From the NCBI GenBank assembly GCA_959605275.1, contig CAUHFD010000119.1, positions 1 to 8,411 on the forward strand: a DNA stretch of 8,411 bases. The letters are read 5' to 3'. The notes under the pieces were generated by a model that saw nothing but the letters and a program-made list of their open reading frames with translations, made no database searches and was not told the DNA's origin. The translations under genes and the position numbers were made by a program. This stretch comes from an uncultured Eubacteriales bacterium. GTDB lineage: Bacteria > Bacillota > Clostridia > Oscillospirales > Ruminococcaceae. Shown here in pieces: positions 1 through 4,682 of this stretch (the first letter of the stretch is position 1; each line of letters starts with the position of its first letter).

Positions 1-86
1 GTCAAAGGCAGTATAACAATTTCCCTATGCGTCCTCTCAACTGGTTGTCACCCAAGGTTGTCTTATTTTCTTTCCCCAATGTGTAA
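1..86 (+). CDS. C-terminal fragment of a probable DDE (integrase-core) transposase, cut by the window edge
   Basis: The frame starting at base 3 is open from the window edge to a TAA at 84-86, giving 27 residues. They contain QYNNFPMRPLNWLSP followed by a hydrophobic tail. The pattern YNN-x(3)-RPLNWLSP resembles the extreme C-terminus of integrase-core transposases, where a Y-N-x-x-R-P-x-x-L-x-W-x-(S/T)-P segment follows the last acidic residue of the DDE triad. The rest of the gene would lie to the left of the window, so catalytic residues cannot be checked. The repeats just downstream (101-147) look like an insertion-sequence end and support the reading. What is seen is only a short open frame; the family call is inference from a short motif and could be chance. 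Confidence 0.42.
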   Translation, partial: QRQYNNFPMRPLNWLSPKVVLFSFPNV

Positions 87-100
87 CACATCATTGTAAC

Positions 101-147
101 ACCTACACGAATTAATCCCCGACAAACCTACACGAATTAATTCCCGA
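101..147. repeat. Two 22-bp direct repeats, probable insertion-sequence terminus
   Basis: ACCTACACGAATTAATCCCC continuing GA (101-122) is repeated as ACCTACACGAATTAATTCCC continuing GA (126-147), with one mismatch and a period of 25 bp. The outer copy contains the palindrome GAATTAATTC. A shorter direct repeat TGTAACAC (82-89 and 95-102) and a palindrome ATGTGT-A-ACACAT (79-91) lie just inside. Tandem short repeats after a transposase stop codon are typical transposase-binding sites at the ends of several IS families. The outer copy covers the last codons and stop of spmB, so the element edge would be near 147-148. The matching left terminus is outside the window. Confidence 0.5.
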
Positions 148-661
148 ATACTAATCGCACTGCAATACAGCTCATAATCAGGTTGACCAGATCTGCCGAC
201 ACTGAAGAAAAAACCGTATGTCTGGTATTCTTGATTCCTATGGCTCCGTAATAGACAGCGATGGTATAAAAGGTGGTTTCGGTGGAACCCTGTATTACGC
301 TTGCCACTCTGCCTACAAAGCTATCCGGCCCGTGTTGAGAAAGGATTGTTTCCAGCATTGCAAGAGAGCCGCTTCCCGAAATCGGTCGAAGCAGTGCTAA
401 CGGCAAGACTTCTTCCGGAACATGAATAAAATTGGTCACCGGACTGATCGCATGAGTCAAAATATCCAAGGCGCCAGACGCTTTAAATGTTGCTACCGCT
501 GCCATTAATGCAACCAAAGCCGGTAATATTTTAATTGAAGTTTGAAATCCTTCCTTTGCTCCTTCAATGAAGGTATCAAAGACATTGACATTTTTTACCA
601 GTCCCATAATCATAATCATTGAAATCAGTACAGGGATAACATAATTCGTAACAGAACTCAT
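137..661 (-). CDS. spmB: Spore maturation protein B (SpmB), nucleoside-recognition/Gate-domain membrane protein
   Basis: This is a 174-residue integral membrane protein of the SpmB family. With SpmA it is needed for full dehydration of the spore core and hence heat resistance; in Bacillus subtilis the pair lies in an operon with dacB. Family hallmarks visible are the N-terminal membrane helix (about 5-22), F-IEGAKEGFQ at 31-40, LLRPISGSGS at 90-99, GPDSFVGR at 111-118 and QGSTETTFY at 124-132, then C-terminal hydrophobic helices. Length matches the family (about 175-180), so the protein is complete. The final residues G-N and the stop come from the IS-like repeat at 126-147, suggesting an insertion at the very 3' end that left function intact. 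The ATG at 661 has no Shine-Dalgarno sequence nearby: the best one, AAAGGA in CGAAAGGATAG (complement of 702-712), is about 40 bases away with a hairpin between. An in-frame TAG at 674-676 prevents a longer start. Confidence 0.93.
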   Translation of the reverse strand: MSSVTNYVIPVLISMIMIMGLVKNVNVFDTFIEGAKEGFQTSIKILPALVALMAAVATFKASGALDILTHAISPVTNFIHVPEEVLPLALLRPISGSGSLAMLETILSQHGPDSFVGRVASVIQGSTETTFYTIAVYYGAIGIKNTRHTVFSSVSADLVNLIMSCIAVRLVFGN

Positions 662-674
662 AATAATCAGTTGC

Positions 675-712
675 TACCGTCCGCAAATCGAACGGTACTT
701 TCTATCCTTTCG
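675..712 (-). promoter_or_regulatory. Hairpin between a strong Shine-Dalgarno sequence and the spmB start codon
   Basis: In the spmA-spmB transcript the order is CGAAAGGATAG (702-712), then TACCGTTCG-ATTTG-CGGACGGTA (675-697), then 13 bases to the spmB ATG. The arms pair over 9 bp with one G-U wobble that would be a mismatch in the plus-strand RNA, so the structure favours the spmB sense strand. Folding would bring the distant Shine-Dalgarno sequence closer to the ATG. The seen facts are the pairing and spacing; a role in translation is inference. Confidence 0.5.
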
Positions 713-726
713 TATTCAATCCGAAG

Positions 727-746
727 CGGTAATCAATATTTTACCG
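727..746. other. Small inverted repeat in the spmA-spmB gap
   Basis: CGGTAA (727-732) and TTACCG (741-746) form a 6-bp stem with an 8-base loop in the 118-bp gap between spmA and spmB. There is no U-tract suited to an intrinsic terminator in the leftward direction. It may be a processing or stability element between the two cistrons; no function is shown. Confidence 0.35.
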
Positions 747-779
747 AAAAAATTTCGCGAATAACTGAAATCATCTGTA

Positions 780-1370
780 TTAGTGATGTTTCGTTACATG
801 AAAACGTCCCAGTACTTTGGACATCATAACCCCAAAGCTCAATGATACTACCGAGGATAACAAAATAGCGGGAAGAATGTCCATCGGTGCCGCTGCGCCG
901 TGATTCAGTCGAAGTACCGATATTGTTGTAGGAATCAATTGAATCGAAGCCGTATTCAGCACAACGAAAGTAATCATATTATTGCTTGCCGTATCTTTGA
1001 TTTTTTCATCTTCTGCCATTCTTCGCATTGCCTCAATACCAAGCGGCGTTGCAGCGTTTCCCAATCCCAGCAGATTGGCTGTAATATTCATTGAAATCGC
1101 TTTCATAGCGGGAGAATCAGTATCCAATCCCTTGAACAGACGTTTGGTAATCGGGGACAACAGTTTGGCTACCATATTGGTCAATCCTGCTTCGTCTGCC
1201 ACCTTCATAACTCCGCTCCAAAGGCACATAGCTCCCATAAGGGATATGACCAAAGTGACGGCATTGCCGCTGCCTTGTATCAGCGCGTTTGAGACATCTC
1301 CGATTCTTCCGTTGAGTGCACCGAATAGAGTAGAAACTACAATCATACAGACAAAAATCCACTTCATCAT
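780..1370 (-). CDS. spmA: Spore maturation protein A (SpmA), nucleoside-recognition/Gate-domain membrane protein
   Basis: A 196-residue polytopic membrane protein, partner of SpmB in spore core dehydration. Visible signatures are an N-terminal hydrophobic helix with ALNGRIGDV (18-26), a helix LVISLMGAMCLWSGVMKVA (40-58), and the strongly conserved NITANLLGLGNAATPLGIEAM (95-115) and LNTASIQLIPTT (138-149) segments. Length fits the family. The start at 1370 follows AAAAGGTGTG at 8-9 bases; a second ATG is the next codon. It is the first gene of the spmAB operon and is transcribed divergently from yfhO. A dacB homologue is not upstream, unlike in Bacillus. Such genes are expected to be under mother-cell sigma-E, but I could not fix an unambiguous sigma-E promoter in the upstream AT-rich stretch. 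Confidence 0.94.
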   Translation of the reverse strand: MMKWIFVCMIVVSTLFGALNGRIGDVSNALIQGSGNAVTLVISLMGAMCLWSGVMKVADEAGLTNMVAKLLSPITKRLFKGLDTDSPAMKAISMNITANLLGLGNAATPLGIEAMRRMAEDEKIKDTASNNMITFVVLNTASIQLIPTTISVLRLNHGAAAPMDILPAILLSSVVSLSFGVMMSKVLGRFHVTKHH

Positions 1371-1395
1371 TTTTCTTCACACCTTTTATACATTT

Positions 1396-1409
1396 ATGCT
1401 ATATAGCAT
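1396..1409. promoter_or_regulatory. Perfect 14-bp palindrome upstream of spmA
   Basis: ATGCTATATAGCAT is a perfect palindrome about 25 bases upstream of the spmA start, flanked by looser symmetry (TACAT to the left, ATGTA to the right). It sits in the leader or core promoter of spmA. It could be an operator for a dimeric regulator or contribute to a sporulation promoter; nothing in the sequence decides between these. Confidence 0.35.
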
Positions 1410-1480
1410 GTATATGTAAAAAAACAAAAAATCAGTATTTAATTCTATCAAAACCGGAAGTATCGGTATTTTTATTCATC

Positions 1481-1509
1481 TTGAAATGAAACATTTTTTC
1501 ATTTAATAT
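1481..1509 (+). promoter_or_regulatory. Sigma-A-type promoter of yfhO, with an inverted repeat in its spacer
   Basis: The -35 box TTGAAA (1481-1486) and the -10 box TAATAT (1504-1509) are separated by 17 bp. An inverted repeat AAATGAA (1484-1490) / TTCATTT (1498-1504) fills the region between the boxes and overlaps both, a place where repressors bind. The promoter would give a leader of about 130 bases before the yfhO start at 1650. Confidence 0.6.
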
Positions 1510-1565
1510 TGTGTTTATAGTGTAATTCGTTTAAAATAGAATTATAGCCTAAAAAGAGGAATATC

Positions 1566-1598
1566 ATGAAAAATGATTGTTTACGTTTCTCTTATTAG
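1566..1598 (+). CDS. Possible 10-codon leader peptide in frame with yfhO
   Basis: An ATG at 1566 is preceded by AAAGAGGA at a good distance and opens MKNDCLRFSY before a TAG at 1596-1598. The TAG is directly followed by ATG ATG in the same frame, which runs on into yfhO. This may be a translated leader ORF, or the relic of a longer yfhO N-terminus interrupted by a stop codon. The ribosome binding site is at least as good as that of the main gene. No regulatory codon run is present, so a function is unproven. Confidence 0.35.
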   Translation: MKNDCLRFSY

Positions 1599-1649
1599 AT
1601 GATGTCATGTGTCCTATCAAACAAAATTTGCAAAAGGAATCAAGGTATT

Positions 1650-4085
1650 ATGAAAAAGTTACACGCCAATTTTCGACTTCAAATAAACTGGAAATTATTC
1701 GGAATACTGTGTTTGTCTTTTCTCATTCCTGCCGTTATTTTGATTGTTGTATATTACACGTTGGGATTTTACCCGTTTGGTGAAAAATCCGTTTTGGTTA
1801 TGGATATGGCAGAACAATTTGCGCCTGCTTTGGCTTCTTTACGGCAGATTACAAGCGGAGAAAACAGTATTTTGTTTTCCTGGTCAAAATCAATGGGCAC
1901 AAATAACATCGGTTTTTTTGCATTTTATATGTCAAGCCCTTTTTCTTTTATTACGCTACTTTTTCCGGAAAGCCAATTTTTGCTCAGCCTTTGGATTTTG
2001 ACTATTTTAAAAATTTCTTTATCCGGATTGACTATGGCAATCTTTCTGCATCGTTTTTTATCGGATAAACCGGCAGCGCTGCTTCTGTTATCCTCCTGCT
2101 ATGCGTTGATGAGCTATAATTTGGTTTATTCTTTATCCATTATGTGGCTGGACGTCGTAATTTGGCTGCCGATTGTTATTTTAGGTGTGGAATGGATATT
2201 GGAGCAAAGAACTCCGTTGCTGTTGGTTTTTAGTCTGGCGGTGATGTTCCTGTCAAATTACTACATTTCATATATGGCAGGGGTTTTTACGGCATGTTAC
2301 TTTCTATATCGATATTTTGCTAAAACTGCTAAGTATTCGATATCGGATATCAGCAAAAAGTTTCTTACCTTTTTTCTGTCTGTTATTGCAGCAGTCGGCT
2401 TGTCGGCATGGCTGACGATACCTACTTTGTTTGATTTAATGCAGGGGAAGATGAAGGGCACTCGATTTCCGGAGAACTTTTTAAATTTTGAACCCTTAAA
2501 ACTATTTGTCAAATTTTTACCCGGACAGTATGATACCATACAATATCATGGATTGCCGTCTATTTTTTGCGGCACAGCCGTTCTTGTCCTTGTAGTGATT
2601 TATTTCTTCCTCCGTAATTTTTCACTGAAAGAAAAATTGCTTTCTGCCGGATTTGTGGTTTTCATGATATGCAGCTTTATTTTCACAGTACCGGACACGA
2701 TATGGCATATTTTTCAATCACCGAACTGGTTTCCGCATCGGTATGCTTTCGTTTTTAGTTTTTTATTGATTTTTCTGGCGTCGCAAACAATTTCTTGTCT
2801 GCCTGCGTTTGGAAGTCTCGTATCAGCATTTCGTAAAAAATCCGAAAAAAGAATATTACAGATTTCGTTGATATCTCTGTCTGTTTTGATTTTTGCAAGC
2901 ACGATGGGAGAATTATATTATAATGCCAAAACAATGATAAATGGCTTGGACGGCGAATTTCGATATCGGACAACGGCTGAATATGAAAATTTTCATTCGA
3001 AGCTTCGTCCGCTGGTAGCTAAAGCAAAAGAAGATAATTCTAATTGGTATCGAATCGAAAAGGATTTCGAATGGTCCAAAAATGATGCGTTAACATTAGG
3101 ATATAACGGAATTACACATTACTCTTCTGTATATAATCACCAGATCAATCAAACGCTGAAAAAACTCGGAATGGCACAAGATTACTTTTGGAATTCTTAT
3201 TTTGGTTCTACGCCGGTAACCGACTGCATATTTGGCGTTCGGTATATCATGTCTGAAAGGAAACTGCCGAATTTTTATCAATCGGTTATGACAAACGGCG
3301 ACATTACCTTATATGAGAATCCATATTATCTGCCAGTAGGGTTTATCGGCTCGGTAAACCCGGAAAATGTACAATCCTTGGATCATTATTTATATCTTGA
3401 AAACCAAAACCGTTTACTAAGCGCAATATGCGGAGAAAATACAGAAGTTTTCCATGAGATCGCTTTTGAAAAAGAAACAGTGAGCGGCAGCAAGCTGATA
3501 TATCGATTTAACGCCATATCAGACAATCCAATATATATTTCTTTGGCAAGCAATGCACACGCCAATGCAAAAATTTATGTAAACGGGCAGGAAATCGCTT
3601 CCTATTTTGGAAGCGCAACGAAGCATAGCCTGTATCTCGGCAGCTTTGAACCGGGGCAGGAACTGGAAGTGGTTTGTCAATTTTACAGCGGTTGGATCGA
3701 CCCGCTTGCAGAAGAAATTTGCGAACTGGATACTGAAACCTTTTCTTCGCTGATGCTTGGTCTGCAAGAAAATGGGATGAAAACGAAAAGCTATCAAAAC
3801 GGTAATGTTTCAGGCAGCATATCGATGACAAACGATGGATCTTTAAATACTTCCATTCCGTTTGATAAAGGTTTTACTTTGTCAGTTGACGGAAAAAAAG
3901 CAGAATATCAAGCTTTTCTGGATACTTTTATTATGGTGCCGCTTTCAAAAGGAACACATGAAATAAAATTTACTTTCTATCCGACCGGATTTCGATTTGG
4001 CGTCGGTGTCACTGTTGTAACTGTGCTTGTATTATCGCTTTTCCTTTTGTGCAGATACAAAACATCCCGAAAACGCGATATGTGA
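1650..4085 (+). CDS. yfhO: YfhO family GT-C-type membrane protein (probable envelope glycosyltransferase)
   Basis: An 811-residue polytopic membrane protein of the YfhO family. In B. subtilis and Staphylococcus aureus YfhO is a GT-C enzyme that moves a sugar from undecaprenyl phosphate, made by the GT2 enzyme CsbB, onto lipoteichoic acid outside the membrane. Seen here: a first membrane helix (about 16-38), an acidic loop MDMAEQF (D52, E55) where GT-C enzymes keep catalytic acids, the SMGTNNIGFFAFYMSSPF stretch, about a dozen helices to residue 430, a soluble extracytoplasmic part rich in beta strands, and a last helix ending in RYKTSRKRDM. The start at 1650 follows AAAAGGAAT; an ATG at 1599, in frame and adding 17 residues, lacks a ribosome binding site. 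No csbB-like GT2 gene is in the window, so donor and acceptor are unknown. The gene is probably co-transcribed with the following small ORF because no U-tailed terminator separates them. Confidence 0.88.
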   Translation: MKKLHANFRLQINWKLFGILCLSFLIPAVILIVVYYTLGFYPFGEKSVLVMDMAEQFAPALASLRQITSGENSILFSWSKSMGTNNIGFFAFYMSSPFSFITLLFPESQFLLSLWILTILKISLSGLTMAIFLHRFLSDKPAALLLLSSCYALMSYNLVYSLSIMWLDVVIWLPIVILGVEWILEQRTPLLLVFSLAVMFLSNYYISYMAGVFTACYFLYRYFAKTAKYSISDISKKFLTFFLSVIAAVGLSAWLTIPTLFDLMQGKMKGTRFPENFLNFEPLKLFVKFLPGQYDTIQYHGLPSIFCGTAVLVLVVIYFFLRNFSLKEKLLSAGFVVFMICSFIFTVPDTIWHIFQSPNWFPHRYAFVFSFLLIFLASQTISCLPAFGSLVSAFRKKSEKRILQISLISLSVLIFASTMGELYYNAKTMINGLDGEFRYRTTAEYENFHSKLRPLVAKAKEDNSNWYRIEKDFEWSKNDALTLGYNGITHYSSVYNHQINQTLKKLGMAQDYFWNSYFGSTPVTDCIFGVRYIMSERKLPNFYQSVMTNGDITLYENPYYLPVGFIGSVNPENVQSLDHYLYLENQNRLLSAICGENTEVFHEIAFEKETVSGSKLIYRFNAISDNPIYISLASNAHANAKIYVNGQEIASYFGSATKHSLYLGSFEPGQELEVVCQFYSGWIDPLAEEICELDTETFSSLMLGLQENGMKTKSYQNGNVSGSISMTNDGSLNTSIPFDKGFTLSVDGKKAEYQAFLDTFIMVPLSKGTHEIKFTFYPTGFRFGVGVTVVTVLVLSLFLLCRYKTSRKRDM

Positions 4086-4090
4086 ATATT

Positions 4091-4136
4091 CCTTTCATTG
4101 ATTGAAATACTAATAATAATTTCAGCAAACGAAAGG
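4091..4136 (+). other. Nested inverted repeats just after yfhO
   Basis: CCTTTC (4091-4096) pairs with GAAAGG (4131-4136), and inside it TGAAAT (4103-4108) pairs with ATTTCA (4119-4124), with symmetrical 6-base internal spacers and a 10-base loop. No T-tract follows, so it is not a canonical intrinsic terminator. The right outer arm contains the Shine-Dalgarno-like AAAGGA that precedes a GTG at 4145, so folding would hide it. Confidence 0.45.
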
Positions 4137-4141
4137 ATAGT

Positions 4142-4209
4142 AGTGTGAAAAATAATATTTTTCACACTCCACTTGTTCCGATATTGCGCAAAGCGCAATA
4201 TCGGAACAA
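4142..4209 (+). repeat. Twin perfect hairpins in the leader of the 64-codon ORF
   Basis: Two perfect stem-loops lie 4 bases apart. The first (4142-4168) has 12-bp arms starting AGTGTGAAAAAT with loop AAT. The second has 17-bp arms, TTGTTCCGATATTGCGC (4173-4189) and its complement (4193-4209), with loop AAA. Neither has a terminator U-tail. They lie between a good ribosome binding site (AAAGGATAG, 4132-4140) and the chosen start at 4235. They may be a small palindromic repeat element or a structured regulatory leader. Confidence 0.7.
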
Positions 4210-4234
4210 ATTCAAAAAGGAATGGTGGGTTAAA

Positions 4235-4429
4235 ATGAATAATATAAAAGCGCAGATTATTTCTGAAATTGACCGTAGAATAGAGGATTTACAGCAGCAC
4301 CGATACGATGAAATTATTGTGACCGGAAATCAATATGACGAGCTCAATCAAGCGTTGGCTAAGGTCATCGGTGTACCGTTGATGAAAGAATTGAGCAGTC
4401 TGAAAGAATATGTAATCGATATTAAATAA
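4235..4429 (+). CDS. Small hypothetical protein (64 aa), no recognised family
   Basis: The ORF encodes 64 residues, MNNIKAQIISEIDRRIEDLQ onward, ending KEYVIDIK. It looks soluble and mainly helical, with a charged amphipathic N-terminal helix (about 3-22) and no signal peptide, membrane segment or metal motif. I do not recognise the family. The ATG at 4235 follows GGTGGG at about 6 bases. The same frame also opens at a GTG (4145) with AAAGGATAG 7 bases upstream, which would add 30 residues encoded by the twin hairpins; that extension looks non-natural, so I prefer the shorter form. A hairpin CGATATT-AAAT-AATATCG (4417-4434) covers the stop codon. It follows yfhO in the same direction with about 150 bp between, so co-transcription is possible. 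Confidence 0.65.
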   Translation: MNNIKAQIISEIDRRIEDLQQHRYDEIIVTGNQYDELNQALAKVIGVPLMKELSSLKEYVIDIK

Positions 4430-4439
4430 TATCGGTATA

Positions 4440-4468
4440 TTGTGTTCAAACATCGGATATACTATAAT
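4440..4468 (+). promoter_or_regulatory. Sigma-A-type promoter of the small-RNA candidate
   Basis: A perfect -10 box TATAAT lies at 4463-4468, with a weak -35 TTGTGT at 4440-4445 and a 17-bp spacer. Expected transcription start is 4474-4476, at the AGGG that begins the 5' arm of the downstream hairpin. Confidence 0.55.
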
Positions 4469-4473
4469 CAGGC

Positions 4474-4563
4474 AGGGAAATCGCTTTAATTAAAAACGCA
4501 TATGAGCTTTATAAATGCGGGCATTTTCCCTGCAAAAGGATGGGTAAACCCCGTCCTTTTTTT
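4474..4563 (+). ncRNA. Candidate small non-coding RNA of about 90 nt, class unknown
   Basis: The stretch has a promoter at its 5' end and an intrinsic terminator at its 3' end, and no gene. GCAGGGAAA (4472-4480) pairs perfectly with TTTCCCTGC (4525-4533), closing a domain that holds a second hairpin CGCAT (4497-4501) / ATGCG (4515-4519). The terminator stem follows at once, giving a compact two-domain RNA. It does not match the conserved cores I know for SRP, 6S, tmRNA, preQ1, c-di-GMP, fluoride or T-box RNAs. It could be a trans-acting small RNA, or a terminated leader upstream of copA; a separate copA promoter at 4591 favours the first. A 22-codon ORF inside it has no ribosome binding site. 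Confidence 0.5.
4534..4563 (+). terminator. Rho-independent terminator of the small-RNA candidate
   Basis: AAAAGGATGGG pairs with CCCGTCCTTTT through a 5-base loop (8 bp GC-containing stem with one G-U, plus A-T extension), followed by a run of seven T. It ends transcription before the copA promoter. Confidence 0.85.
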
Positions 4564-4590
4564 GTGTTAACTTTGTGTGTCTGGATACTA

Positions 4591-4618
4591 TTGACTTTTG
4601 AAAAATTCGGATTATAAT
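4591..4618 (+). promoter_or_regulatory. Strong sigma-A-type promoter of copA
   Basis: The boxes are TTGACT (4591-4596) and TATAAT (4613-4618), spaced by 16 bp. The expected start is near 4625, giving a leader of about 58 bases that contains the inverted repeat at 4631-4649. Confidence 0.7.
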
Positions 4619-4630
4619 ATATACTGTAAT

Positions 4631-4649
4631 TGTAGATTTTAAAACTACA
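4631..4649. promoter_or_regulatory. Inverted repeat just downstream of the copA transcription start
   Basis: TGTAG-A-TTTT / AAAA-CTACA forms an imperfect inverted repeat roughly +6 to +25 from the predicted start. TGTA/TACA half-sites recall the TACAnnTGTA box of CopY-type copper repressors, but the spacing and order differ from the consensus, and it is not a CsoR-like GC-rich box. An operator role is inference. No copper regulator gene is present in the window. Confidence 0.35.
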
Positions 4650-4682
4650 GGAATAGAAACTGACTGAGGAGTAAATATTGTT

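Noticed and set aside
982..1419. Plus-strand ORF of 145 codons opposite spmA
   Set aside because: Antisense to the conserved spmA frame with no domain or ribosome binding site; spmA explains the region.
3508..3831. Minus-strand ORFs within yfhO
   Set aside because: They are antisense to the conserved YfhO frame and show no domain, start signal or promoter.
4145..4234. N-terminal extension of the 64-codon ORF from GTG 4145
   Set aside because: The extension is encoded almost entirely by two perfect hairpins, which is unlikely for a protein segment; kept as an alternative because its ribosome binding site is good.
4474..4563. Known riboswitch controlling copA
   Set aside because: No conserved core of a known riboswitch class is recognisable, and copA has its own strong promoter downstream of the terminator.
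4502..4570. 22-codon ORF starting MSFINAGIF inside the small-RNA candidate
   Set aside because: No Shine-Dalgarno sequence, and it is encoded through the terminator stem and T-tract; likely chance.
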